Shown piece by piece: positions 28,156-37,539 of a stretch of 64,000 nt of DNA. Made by a program: the position numbers and the translations under genes. Numbering within the stretch: position 1 is the first letter of the stretch; every line of letters starts with the position of its first letter. The stretch spans positions 186,001 through 250,000 of the forward strand of contig JAPFFF010000033.1 in NCBI GenBank assembly GCA_039105265.1, written 5' to 3'. The notes beneath the pieces were generated by a model that saw only the letters and a list, made by a program, of their open reading frames with translations, searched no databases and was not told the DNA's origin. The DNA comes from Tritrichomonas musculus. Lineage: Eukaryota; Parabasalia; Tritrichomonadida; Tritrichomonadidae.

Positions 28156-31100
28156 TCACGACAATGAATGTATTACATTCTTAGTGTTATCTTCAAGTAA
28201 GATACCATTTGATGTAAAGAATGACGAGTTAATCATTATGTAATTAGCTGTTGCATTTATTATGAAATTGCTACCACTTAATGGAAATTCAATATTATTT
28301 AACCAGATCTTAGTTGGTTCACATTGATATTCATACTTAGGTGAATTATTAACGTTGAATGATATATTGATTTTGATTTCCCTTTCACTAGCAACATTAT
28401 CTTTGGTTTCATTGTAAGTCAAATAGAGTGTTCCATCATATGTCTCAAGTTGTTTCTCGAATTGATAACGAATGATATTACTATTCGCTACACTGAATGT
28501 ATAATTGATTCGTGTTAATTTATTCACCAATGCATCTAACCTAGCTCTTAATGATTCATTCTCACGCTGTAGATTTGATATCTGACTGTTCATTGTTAAT
28601 ATATTAGAGACATTATCACCTACTATCCTAGCTAGATCTTGATGAGATTTAGCATATGTGTTCAACTCACTCTTCAATGCATATCCATCCAACTGATCAA
28701 CAACGACATAATCATCTGGCATATCACTCTTCAACATGTACTCATTCAATGTTGACGTTAACTGTGATGTTGTAACATGATTGGTTGGTATCTCACTCTT
28801 CAATGCTATTTTATCATGCTTCAATATTTTTTCCGCTGATATTAATTTGGTATCAAAATAGTCTTCCCCATTATCAATGTAAAAGCATTGACCATTACTA
28901 TCGCTTTTATAATAGATCAAGTTATAGGTTGTTCCATCAATTTCAACATCGACATTAACTCCATCTTCAGTAATAACACCATCATAGTCAAATGTATAGT
29001 CAAACACTTTGACAAAGCCATCGTTATTTGATATTGTTCCAACAAGGTGAATTCCATTAGTCAATGTTATTTTGACTTCCCACGATCCAGAGCTATCTTG
29101 TATGTTTTCAAATGGCACATCGACAGCATCGTTATATATCAAATCTGTCTTTAATCGATAATTAGATAAATCATTCATGTTAATCATATTATTTTTTAAT
29201 TCATCCAACGCTGTATTAACTTCATCAACAGTTGGAAAGTCATTCAACGTTTTAGCAAGTGACTCATCGTTCAACTCAAGTTGAGCACGTAATGAATCAA
29301 TGCTTTTATTCACTGCGTCAATGTCACATGTATATGCTAAATCATTCGTTGTGAGTGTCAATTGTCTAACCGATGTGTTTTCTTTAACAGTTATGCTTGT
29401 GACCTGTACATTGTGTGGGTTGTTAATCGTAATGACGTTGCCACTCATCGTTGCTGCTGGAAATGTATCTGTACCAATGAACTCAGCTATTGCATCATCC
29501 ACAATGTTGATTGTAACATATTGTTCATCATAGTCAATGTCATTGAACTCGCTAATCGTTCTAACCATGAGTTTGACTTTAAGTACACCATTTGTGATTG
29601 TGTCTTCAGCTATGAGTTGAATCGTTTTACCGTCAACCTTGCCAACAACATCGATGGTATCATTACGTGCTAACTCATTCTTGTTAACATATCCATCCAT
29701 CTGTACAGATACATCACTGATTGCATTTGCCAGTGCTTTGATGGTAGGCTTGAGTGTATGTCTGAATCGTTTACACATGTCCATTGTTGATGTCAATGTC
29801 ATTGCCACTTTAGATGGATCATCGAGTTCATCACTGAAGTTCATCTCTGTTACTGGTATGTATTCTTCATCACACCATTGAGCTATTCTACTTAACGCTT
29901 CATCTTGAGTGACAGCTTGAGTTCTAATTGATGTTGCATCTTGAGTTGTAATTGATGTTGCATCATGAGTGCTAACTTGAGGTTCATCATGAGTTACATC
30001 GTTAGTTACACTTAACGTTGCTGTCTTAGCACCACTAACTAAGTCACCGAAGAATATATCAGAGCCAATATCAGGCAGTTCATCAGTCAGCTTACCTACC
30101 ATGTCATCCAATACATCAGCTCCAACATCACTAGCTTTAGTTATAGTGTTAACTAACTCACGACCACCTGATTTGACAGCTGAACCAACACCCTTCGTTG
30201 CAAATGATAATGCCTTACCAGCAACACCTATGCCAGTGGCACCTAACACACAGCCAACAGCACCTAACGCAATACCAACATTTGCTTTCATATCAATCTT
30301 ATCAACTTCCTTCTCAAGGTATTTAGTCTTAGCTTGTTGGTCAGTCATCTGCGAGCCAAGTGCATCAACCTTAGATTGCACTTCCTTAACATCATACGAT
30401 ACTACATCAACGTTGTTAGTAACGAGATTCAAGTCAGATCTCATTGTAGTGATATTGTCAGCAGTGATTATCTTCGATGATGTAATGTTGAAGTCAGTGT
30501 ATAGTGTTGTAGCTGAGTTTGGATTAGGTGACACTTCATAGAACTGTTGCTTGATGATGTATTCGAATGCATTTGTAGCTGCATCCCAATTAACTTCATC
30601 AATAGGATCAGTATAATCATGACGAAGGTATAATGCAATATCACGTGGTGTTAAGCCATCATCATTGCTGGTTTGAGTGGGTGTCTTACTCCATACATAT
30701 GCCACTCTTTCGACTGTATCAAGTGCTCCACTTAAATCAACGTATCCTCTATCATATACATCATTTTTATTATGAACTTCACCGACTGTGAATGATAACC
30801 TCATGGTATGCTCTTGATGTGGCAACGTCAAGTCAAGGTATAGTAATTCAATGTCGCTTACTTTGAGTGTTGATGTTGAGTAATTATTATATGTACAACT
30901 CATTGCAACCAAATCATAACCATCCATCGTTGCACCATTGAGTATAAATGAATAGCCTATGTTGAGTTCATACTCAGATGCATTAACCAATCTACCATCA
31001 CGCAACTTAATCAGTACCTCATACTTACCATCATTACGGCATGTGTTGAGTAGTGAATATGCTAAGCCACGTGTTTTGTCTTCAGGTATTGCTCTGTAAT

Positions 31101-34100
31101 TCAACGTATCACGCTTGACTGCAACCATACAACCAGTTGAACCATAGTTATCTTCCTTAGGATCACGTGTTTTACACTTGCTGATGACCTTGCTTTGGAA
31201 CCTACCTTGAATACTGTCGCCAACCCACTTGTTACCATCCCATGTCAATGCCCATGTGTTGCCAAAGCAGTACTCACTAAATTTGAACGTTAAGTTGGTT
31301 GGTATGTCATACGTTGATGGTATCTTATACACCATTCGATAGCACTCACATTCATACTCAAGTTGTTCATTCGCAAACATGTCAGTGTATTTAACATGTT
31401 CATCATAGTCAATCATTGATGGTCGATAGAAGTAATACACATCTGATCGTTGTAACTTCAATGCATTAGTTGCATCTATGATGTCACACTTGATGGTTGG
31501 CTTACGTGCTACCAATGCATCTGATGAGAGTAGGTTGTGAATCACAATGTCACCATTCAAGAAGCGTATGTATGGTTCAATGTTGAAGTCAGTTGCAAGC
31601 ATTATCTCAGGATCATCTCGTTTGCGTGTTGAGTATGTGCAACAATCACGTGCTACGTTGTGTGTCAACTCTGGGCAGATGAACTTACCATCTTTAGCTG
31701 ATATGATGAAGTCATTTAAGATGTTGCCTTGCCAATCGAATAATAACATGTTGCGCAAGTGAATCTTAAACACATCAACTGATGTTGAAGCAGTGAGTTT
31801 GTTTTTGAGTGCAGTTGGTAATGTTATCTTCATGATTATGACTGGATCATTAACTGGATCATCAACACCTGATTCACTGCTAACAGTCGGTGTGTATACT
31901 GTTATGTCATCATGCTTGACGTAGTAATCAGGATAGCCTTCTTGAATTGCAAACTCATCTGATTCACTTATGGTTGGTTGGTTGTTAGACTCTAGCTCTT
32001 GTACCTTGTATGAGAGCAATGCTAATGGCCCTTTGATGGTGTCACGGAATGACTTACATATGTTGACACATGAGTTTAATGACACAGCTTGATCGTTATC
32101 ATTTGGTAATGAGATATCGTCTTCAGTGCTTGTACACCAATCAATGATGGGTTGAAGAATGGATGTTGAATCTTGAGTTACATCTTGAGCTGATACATCT
32201 TGAGCTGATGGTTGGTTTGACTTATGAATAGCACGTGGTATGTACAGTAACGCATCAACCATAGGTACAAGTATACGTTGACCACGACATACAACATAAC
32301 GGTCTGTTAACGATGGATGATCTAATAACCATTCAACATCATGCTCGATCTCTTCAATTCTACTATTGATGTTTGAGATGAAGCCACGTAATGTGGATTG
32401 CTGTTGTTCATCATGTTGACGCATCCAAGCTATGTCACTATCACTGAGTACGAGACTGGTGTGTGGATTGGAAATGGTTATGCGATTGCCATCTATTGAT
32501 ACTTGATTGAGACGCCTACGATCAATCACACCAATGACGTTGTTACTATGTAATACCTCAGTGTACTCCTCATCAGCATCATTTAACGTTGCATCATGTG
32601 GTCTGAATTGTATTGCTGGATTCTCATTGGTTAACCTATGTCGTTCATACCAATCCATCTGTTCAACGTCAGCTAACGTGAGTGTTGTATTTGGAATTGT
32701 AACATCGCCATCTGTAGTAGGTGTTAACTCATGAGTTGATACGACAACATTGTATTCATTAGCAACTAACTCATGTACTTCATCCTGTCCTGTTGCGTTG
32801 ATATCACCTTGCTGCATACTGATGCCGTGTGAGTTGATCGTGATATTTGACTCAGGACTTTGAATTGATATCTCATCACTGCTAACATCAGTTCTAACTG
32901 CTATTCTCACATCAATGACTGCTTGAATGGAACCATTCATGTCCCTCACTTCAGTCCAGCTAACTCCCATCTCATTATCAACGTTGCGTGTGAATATATA
33001 CTCTGGATGTGATGATTCAAATTGATACCTCTCATCTGGTTCCATGCGTTCGATCTGAGCTGCTGTATAAACCGTACCATTGTCATTGACACTCCACATT
33101 GAGTTGGTATTAACGCTTCTCATTGTGCGTAAGCTTAATTGTTGTGACGTTAACGTGCTGCTTTCATTATCAATTCGTCTCATGTATATTATTTTATTAA
33201 CACCCTTATCATTAACACGTGTTACGTATATCAAGCCGAATCGATTGTCACCTACTCGTCTAACCATGATGTCACCTATTTGTGGACCTTCAATTGGATC
33301 GTATGTGTTCAAATCAAGTAGTTCATCTATTGATAGGTTTGATAATGATTCAATGGTATGATCACCGAATAATGGTTGACTAAAAGCTGATGTATTGGTA
33401 ACTGTTTCATGAGTCAATCTAACAGCTGGTGTGTTGGTGGTAGTTGCATCATCATCAATATCATTTAACTCCATCTCATCAGTGTTAGTAATAGTGTGAT
33501 CGACAATGGTATTGCTGTTAGTTCGTTCTCTCCATCTACGTCGCAACTCACGTACAGAGTCAGTGATGGTATGCAATGATTGTTGAATCGTACGTGTTGC
33601 ATCAACTATGGCTGGTATGCGATCTAGTGTCAAACCCCCAGCAATCAATGTGGTAGTTGCATTACCAATTTGAGTTAATGAATCTAATGCACTTAGTACG
33701 AGATCAGTTGCTGTCATAGATGATACTGCTGCTGGTATGGTTGTCTGACCAGGTATGAATCGTTTAAGCACATGACTCTCTGCATTAGTGTCCATATCAA
33801 GTATGAACTTACCACTGATTGGTTGCTTGCCACCTGGGTAATCATCACCGCCTAAACCAGGGTAGGTGAAATCTTCAGTACGATATGTGTTGATACTCAC
33901 ATTATCACTGCTCGTTAGGTTTGATAATGCACTCACCATCTTAACGAATCCAGTTAATACACTGAGTATGTCATTAGCAATGGATAGGCCACTCTTGATT
34001 GAGTCAGTGAATTCATTGTAAGCTGCTTGTAATCGTAGTTGTTCTTGTATGCCATTGATGATTGCACGTAAAGTGGAGTAGTCATATGCTAGTACGTCAA

Positions 34101-35241
34101 CAGTACCACCAACTACGTTTAGATCCCTACGCATTGTCATGATGTTATCTGCCCATATGATTTTCGATGAGTACACGTTATGATCTGTGACGAGTGTGGT
34201 ACAATTACGTGGATCAGGTTTAACTTCATAAAACTGTTGTATGATCATTACATCGAATGGATTGAATGTGTCATCAGCTAGTTGTGGTGTTTGTTCGAAG
34301 TATTGCTTTTCAATGTAGATGTTGATGTCATTATTAGCCTTTACCTCTGGTACTACCTTGTTTGAATGCACTGCTTCACGACGATAGTTGAATGATTCAA
34401 TGACTGGGTTATCGTTCCATGTATGAATGTAACTCATGCTGAGTGGTGATATTGGATGAAGATCCCATCTCAATGGGGTGACGTATAGTTCATCATTAAC
34501 GGTGAATGTAATGTCTGCCATCAAGTAGAGTAGGTTGTCTGATTTGATGTTGCTGACTTTGATGGTAAACTCTTGTGCATCACATGAGCTGCCATTGATG
34601 GTGTACTTAGGTGTTGATGATAGTTTGATCGTTGAGTTCGATTCATTAAGTTCAATGATGGTGCCATCCTTCTGTGCAACTCTCCAGTTGGTGATGTGGT
34701 TTGATAGTAAGGTTGCAACGTTTGATGTGTCAGTAACAGTTTCAATGCATGATAACCACTTAACGATGTAGTCAGAGTGTTGAACGATTAAACATGGGCT
34801 GCCATTGTTGTTGGTTGTGGTTGACTGCTTAGCGAATGATAAGTTAACGACGTTATTACCTGACCATGACTTACCATTCCATGTCAATGCCCATGAGTGG
34901 CCATAGAGATAATCATTGAATTCAAAGCGTGTGTCAAGTGGTATGTTGTAGTTTGAATCGATGTTCCATGTCATGACATAGTACTTTGACGTTTGACTTA
35001 TGGATGATGGTTTGTATAGGTAAAGCTGATCTGATTCATTAAGTGTGAATTGAGTATTATCCTTAATGGTTGTTTGCATTGATTGTAATGCATCATCGAT
35101 TTCATTCTTAGTATAGATGCAATTGATATGTACATCATCTGTTTTACCATTGCGTGTTAATTTTAATTCACCATTACGTATTCTCATATCGTAACCCTTA
35201 TCAGTGAGTGATAGTGCTTGAGCAGCAAGTGGTGCTATCAT
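28156..35241 (-). CDS. Giant fibre-like structural protein of element 2 (2361 aa)
   Basis: One frame from ATG 35241 (MIAPLAAQALSLTDKGYDMR). Two copies of a beta-rich module lie in tandem: first LYLYKPSSISQTSKYY, YGHSWALTWNGKSWSG and NCTTLVTDHNVYSSKIIWAD; later VYYFYRPSMIDYDEH, FGNTWALTWDGNKWVG and SATTLYTDFNITSSKIITAD. Element 3's 1308-residue homologue has one copy. Each is followed by a hydrophobic or Gly-rich segment (VGIALGAVGCVLGATGIGVA in the second). The C-terminal part has LKSDMP, YALKSEL and TLNEY units like phage tail-fibre repeats, and a coiled coil near residue 2200 (SQISNLQRENESLRARLDAL). Probably a trimeric spike or fibre (inference). Homology between elements is direct. Confidence 0.8.
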   Translation of the reverse strand: MIAPLAAQALSLTDKGYDMRIRNGELKLTRNGKTDDVHINCIYTKNEIDDALQSMQTTIKDNTQFTLNESDQLYLYKPSSISQTSKYYVMTWNIDSNYNIPLDTRFEFNDYLYGHSWALTWNGKSWSGNNVVNLSFAKQSTTTNNNGSPCLIVQHSDYIVKWLSCIETVTDTSNVATLLSNHITNWRVAQKDGTIIELNESNSTIKLSSTPKYTINGSSCDAQEFTIKVSNIKSDNLLYLMADITFTVNDELYVTPLRWDLHPISPLSMSYIHTWNDNPVIESFNYRREAVHSNKVVPEVKANNDINIYIEKQYFEQTPQLADDTFNPFDVMIIQQFYEVKPDPRNCTTLVTDHNVYSSKIIWADNIMTMRRDLNVVGGTVDVLAYDYSTLRAIINGIQEQLRLQAAYNEFTDSIKSGLSIANDILSVLTGFVKMVSALSNLTSSDNVSINTYRTEDFTYPGLGGDDYPGGKQPISGKFILDMDTNAESHVLKRFIPGQTTIPAAVSSMTATDLVLSALDSLTQIGNATTTLIAGGLTLDRIPAIVDATRTIQQSLHTITDSVRELRRRWRERTNSNTIVDHTITNTDEMELNDIDDDATTTNTPAVRLTHETVTNTSAFSQPLFGDHTIESLSNLSIDELLDLNTYDPIEGPQIGDIMVRRVGDNRFGLIYVTRVNDKGVNKIIYMRRIDNESSTLTSQQLSLRTMRSVNTNSMWSVNDNGTVYTAAQIERMEPDERYQFESSHPEYIFTRNVDNEMGVSWTEVRDMNGSIQAVIDVRIAVRTDVSSDEISIQSPESNITINSHGISMQQGDINATGQDEVHELVANEYNVVVSTHELTPTTDGDVTIPNTTLTLADVEQMDWYERHRLTNENPAIQFRPHDATLNDADEEYTEVLHSNNVIGVIDRRRLNQVSIDGNRITISNPHTSLVLSDSDIAWMRQHDEQQQSTLRGFISNINSRIEEIEHDVEWLLDHPSLTDRYVVCRGQRILVPMVDALLYIPRAIHKSNQPSAQDVSAQDVTQDSTSILQPIIDWCTSTEDDISLPNDNDQAVSLNSCVNICKSFRDTIKGPLALLSYKVQELESNNQPTISESDEFAIQEGYPDYYVKHDDITVYTPTVSSESGVDDPVNDPVIIMKITLPTALKNKLTASTSVDVFKIHLRNMLLFDWQGNILNDFIISAKDGKFICPELTHNVARDCCTYSTRKRDDPEIMLATDFNIEPYIRFLNGDIVIHNLLSSDALVARKPTIKCDIIDATNALKLQRSDVYYFYRPSMIDYDEHVKYTDMFANEQLEYECECYRMVYKIPSTYDIPTNLTFKFSEYCFGNTWALTWDGNKWVGDSIQGRFQSKVISKCKTRDPKEDNYGSTGCMVAVKRDTLNYRAIPEDKTRGLAYSLLNTCRNDGKYEVLIKLRDGRLVNASEYELNIGYSFILNGATMDGYDLVAMSCTYNNYSTSTLKVSDIELLYLDLTLPHQEHTMRLSFTVGEVHNKNDVYDRGYVDLSGALDTVERVAYVWSKTPTQTSNDDGLTPRDIALYLRHDYTDPIDEVNWDAATNAFEYIIKQQFYEVSPNPNSATTLYTDFNITSSKIITADNITTMRSDLNLVTNNVDVVSYDVKEVQSKVDALGSQMTDQQAKTKYLEKEVDKIDMKANVGIALGAVGCVLGATGIGVAGKALSFATKGVGSAVKSGGRELVNTITKASDVGADVLDDMVGKLTDELPDIGSDIFFGDLVSGAKTATLSVTNDVTHDEPQVSTHDATSITTQDATSIRTQAVTQDEALSRIAQWCDEEYIPVTEMNFSDELDDPSKVAMTLTSTMDMCKRFRHTLKPTIKALANAISDVSVQMDGYVNKNELARNDTIDVVGKVDGKTIQLIAEDTITNGVLKVKLMVRTISEFNDIDYDEQYVTINIVDDAIAEFIGTDTFPAATMSGNVITINNPHNVQVTSITVKENTSVRQLTLTTNDLAYTCDIDAVNKSIDSLRAQLELNDESLAKTLNDFPTVDEVNTALDELKNNMINMNDLSNYRLKTDLIYNDAVDVPFENIQDSSGSWEVKITLTNGIHLVGTISNNDGFVKVFDYTFDYDGVITEDGVNVDVEIDGTTYNLIYYKSDSNGQCFYIDNGEDYFDTKLISAEKILKHDKIALKSEIPTNHVTTSQLTSTLNEYMLKSDMPDDYVVVDQLDGYALKSELNTYAKSHQDLARIVGDNVSNILTMNSQISNLQRENESLRARLDALVNKLTRINYTFSVANSNIIRYQFEKQLETYDGTLYLTYNETKDNVASEREIKINISFNVNNSPKYEYQCEPTKIWLNNIEFPLSGSNFIINATANYIMINSSFFTSNGILLEDNTKNVIHSLS

Positions 35242-35258
35242 TTACCATCGATAAAATG
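35239..35258. promoter_or_regulatory. 14-bp shared start region of two divergent genes
   Basis: The start codons of the fibre-like gene (minus, 35241) and the next gene (plus, 35256) face away from each other with only TTACCATCGATAAA between them. The site is nearly symmetric around ATCGAT and reads CAT-N14-ATG. Both transcripts must start within the other gene's leader or coding sequence, or from this palindrome. Confidence 0.5.
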
Positions 35259-36014
35259 ATACTTTCATTGAAAAGCATTGGGCCAGACTACAATCGTATA
35301 CGTGCTAACATACAAATACCATGGAACTGTCAATATATCGAGTACTACGTTGCGTCAATCAATACAAAGAATGTGTTACTCATATCACGTGATGATAGTA
35401 TAACATATGAGTGGGACGATAATGATTTAGCACATACACATCATACCAATACTATGAGGTTGGAGAACAGATACTATTCATTACCAACTGATATACCTAC
35501 TTTGTTTAACGTGCAAGATGCTAATGGGCAACCAATTATGGAAACACGAATAAGTAACAATACTAACGCCATTTACATAAGACCACGTGTTGATAACTTC
35601 ACTATCACATCAATGTCACATCGCATAGCATTGATTACTGGGTTGTATACATTACCACTCAACCAACCGTTAGTAAATGGTAGAGCAATAAGATGCGGCA
35701 TTCCAATATTAGACTACGCTAACAAGCTATACTTGACGTCAAAGCAAGGTCAAGCTATTCAATCCAACTTAGATAACGTTGAGTATACACCATCAGTGAT
35801 AGCTAGCATTGATCATGTCATTCGTTATGGTGTGCCAATCATACAGAACTTTGAAACGTATGGTAAGCCAATCAAAAATGTTGTTAACATTGATTCATTC
35901 AAACAGATTGAGTTGGAGTTGGTTGACTTTGAATATCAGCCAGTTAAGTTAATGTCACCTATGTTCGTTACGATTAAGGTTAACCCATGCGATCCACCAA
36001 AGATGACACTGTAA
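35256..36014 (+). CDS. Probable minor capsid/penton-type protein of element 2
   Basis: 252 residues from ATG 35256 (MILSLKSIGPDYNRIRAN). It is beta-rich with no hydrophobic segment. The ending NIDSFKQIELELVDFEYQPV then SPMFVTIKVNP matches the closing-strand pattern (FKVWFTDAKGNEIIPDNFTL then FLKFEY) of the 113-residue element 3 protein at 55366. Polinton penton or minor capsid proteins are single jelly-rolls, and such an ending is characteristic from memory. Divergent from the fibre-like gene, which would fit a spike-base partner. The assignment is inference. Confidence 0.6.
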   Translation: MILSLKSIGPDYNRIRANIQIPWNCQYIEYYVASINTKNVLLISRDDSITYEWDDNDLAHTHHTNTMRLENRYYSLPTDIPTLFNVQDANGQPIMETRISNNTNAIYIRPRVDNFTITSMSHRIALITGLYTLPLNQPLVNGRAIRCGIPILDYANKLYLTSKQGQAIQSNLDNVEYTPSVIASIDHVIRYGVPIIQNFETYGKPIKNVVNIDSFKQIELELVDFEYQPVKLMSPMFVTIKVNPCDPPKMTL

Positions 36015-36021
36015 AAATGAT

Positions 36022-36267
36022 CTATTTTTGTTCTGCACTAATGTTAGTTGTTATGTTAGCCTTAAATGCACGCAACTCAATGAGCTCTTGCTTTTTACGT
36101 TCACGGTATTGCTTTTGTTGTTGCCTTCTAGCATTGATACGTTCTTCATCAGTGAGGTAAAGCTTTTTACGACCACGCTTTTTAGGTTCATTAACAATAC
36201 CCTGCTTTGATTTGAGTGATTTAACTACAGCTGTATCGTTAAACAATTCAGTGTTGATGTTTGACAT
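36022..36267 (-). CDS. Small basic protein with AT-hook and bZIP-like basic region (element 2)
   Basis: 81 residues from ATG 36267 (TTGCAAATG; MSNINTELFNDTAVVKS). An AT-hook-like core PKKRGRKKLYLT is followed by a basic region INARRQQQKQYRERKKQEL, resembling the DNA-contact helix of Yap-type bZIP proteins, then a short leucine-bearing helix IELRAFKAN. It ends 7 bp from the 3' end of the preceding gene, convergently. A DNA-binding regulator or genome-condensing protein is likely; which of these cannot be told. Confidence 0.65.
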   Translation of the reverse strand: MSNINTELFNDTAVVKSLKSKQGIVNEPKKRGRKKLYLTDEERINARRQQQKQYRERKKQELIELRAFKANITTNISAEQK

Positions 36268-36398
36268 TTGCAATGAGATAAAAAATCATATTATGAAATG
36301 TGATATGAAACATAAATGAAAAATTTTATGTGCTTATTACGTAATGCATTATGTAATGTAGTGGGAATGGTTTAAATATCATATTGCAACTACTTAGT

Positions 36399-36491
36399 GT
36401 CTGGCCAGACAGGTACAGTGGTTGAGTCATGAAGCGTGTCTCCCAGCTTCGGCGGCAGGCATGAGTTCGATTCATAGCAGTACCGATTTTT
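36399..36491 (+). ncRNA. Candidate structured Pol III-type small RNA (tRNA-sized)
   Basis: A 73-nt unit (36412-36484) has ends GGTACAG and CAGTACC that pair at 6 of 7 positions. An A-box-like AGGTACAGTGG and a B-box-like AGTTCGATTC sit at tRNA-like spacing, and a TTTTT run (36487-36491) follows like a Pol III terminator. I cannot fold a proper D or anticodon arm. Instead ATGAA/TTCAT and TGTCTCC/GGCAGGCA arms enclose a TTCG tetraloop. A perfect 12-bp palindrome GTCTGGCCAGAC (36399-36410) lies just upstream. It is a candidate only; it could be a decayed tRNA-derived repeat. Confidence 0.35.
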
Positions 36492-36791
36492 CGTGTTATT
36501 TTATCACACTTGTGATGGAGCCTGTAGCGAATCAACACCTAAGGTAAGCCATTGCTTGTGATATGTGTAACATGAAAGCATCTACCGGTAGGTGTATACT
36601 AGTAATGAACGTGTTAAATCACGTTCCCCAACCATAGTGTGTGTAGTTCCTTTCCTGTGAGGGGTTGATGTACAATCCCGGGTACGTATGTTGATTCCTC
36701 ATCGAATGCATAACACACTCACGAAGACGGTTGGTTTTTGCACTCTTGTTTTTGCGTTTGCATGACGTGTTTAATGATGTGTGTGACTGTA

Positions 36792-36915
36792 CATTTAATG
36801 TATAGCATAGTGTATCACTTAATGCATAACATAGTGCATCACTTAATGTATAACATAGTGCATCACTTAATACATAACATAGTGCATCACTTAATGTATA
36901 ACATAGTGCATCACT
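36792..36915. repeat. Minisatellite of 24-bp units (TATAACATAGTGCATCACTTAATG)
   Basis: About five tandem units with variants (TATAGCATAGTGTATCACTTAATG, CATAACATAGTGCATCACTTAATA) run up to about 40 bp before the second HNH gene. The first unit contains the 16-mer GTGTATCACTTAATGC (36810-36825), identical to part of the array at 27046. Confidence 0.9.
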
Positions 36916-36954
36916 GGATGCTGATTATCAAACACTAACTTTAACTTACACCAA

Positions 36955-37488
36955 ATGAGTTACGTTGATTTAATCAATCATTCTGATTATGAAATCTTAA
37001 ACGAATACCCATTTACCATTCGTCGTAAGGACAACCATCATGAAATACAAGAATATTATCAACATGGCTATGTGTATGTCAGTATGAATCGTAAGAAGTA
37101 TAGAAAGCATCGATTAATAGCAAAGCAATTCATACCAAACCCTCATCACTTGCCAGAGGTAGATCATATTAATAACAATCGTTCAGATAACCATTTAACA
37201 AACTTACGATGGGTAAGTCCTAAACAGAATATGCTTAATAGATCAAGCTATGGCCAAATCAAATACGAATATGTTAATGACTTGCCAATTGATGTTAAGC
37301 CAATCATCATGTATAAGCAATGGGAGTTTGAAGACTATTACATTGATGCAGATGGTAATGTATGGTTTGATAATGGTGAACGATATCGTAAATTGCATGT
37401 TAATAAACATAATCTGGTAGCAATGCATGATATATATCATAAGCAACATAATGTAAGCATTTTAACATTGCGACGTGAATATATGTAG
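36955..37488 (+). CDS. HNH homing-endonuclease-like protein B of element 2
   Basis: 177 residues from ATG 36955 (CACCAAATG). NUMOD4-like start YEILNEYPFTIRRKDNHHE, then KHRLIAKQFIPNP, LPEVDHINNNRSDNHLTNLR and SPKQNMLNRS, the same HNH signature as protein A at 26220. The C-terminal domain also matches: IKYEYVNDLPIDVKPI, then YIDADGNVWFDNGERYRKLH. It is the only plus-strand gene in a minus-strand stretch and is preceded by a minisatellite, as expected of an inserted cassette. HNH proteins are nucleases of mobile introns and inteins; here the gene is free-standing. Confidence 0.88.
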   Translation: MSYVDLINHSDYEILNEYPFTIRRKDNHHEIQEYYQHGYVYVSMNRKKYRKHRLIAKQFIPNPHHLPEVDHINNNRSDNHLTNLRWVSPKQNMLNRSSYGQIKYEYVNDLPIDVKPIIMYKQWEFEDYYIDADGNVWFDNGERYRKLHVNKHNLVAMHDIYHKQHNVSILTLRREYM

Positions 37489-37539
37489 TAACGTTTTTGA
37501 TTCATGCCAACATTGAGTTGGTAACCAAAAATGAATCGT

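Larger units (their letters stand above)
36274..36954. other. Gene-free, structure-rich region of element 2
   Basis: Between two genes lie the RNA candidate at 36412, several palindromes (CTACCGGTAG at 36582-36591; GAACGTG and CACGTTC as a hairpin at 36607-36626; ATCACA-CT-TGTGAT near 36512) and a minisatellite at 36792. Base composition is higher in G+C than the neighbouring spacers. Nothing codes for protein. Confidence 0.6.

Noticed and set aside
27860-28159. Overlapping repetitive proteins (SDSS, LSYH, LSLEL types) on both strands
   Set aside because: All are by-products of a 12-bp tandem repeat between two convergent genes; no independent start context or homologue.
28156-35241. Bacterial phage tail gene as contamination
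   Set aside because: Fibre-like units resemble phage proteins, but codon use, TIR context and the homologue in element 3 place it in the Maverick.
36412-36484. Canonical tRNA gene
   Set aside because: Length, end pairing, box-like motifs and T5 run fit, but D, anticodon and T stems do not fold properly. Kept only as a structured RNA candidate.
36300-36950. Group I intron hosting the HNH gene
   Set aside because: No P, Q, R, S core elements recognised and no interrupted gene around it.
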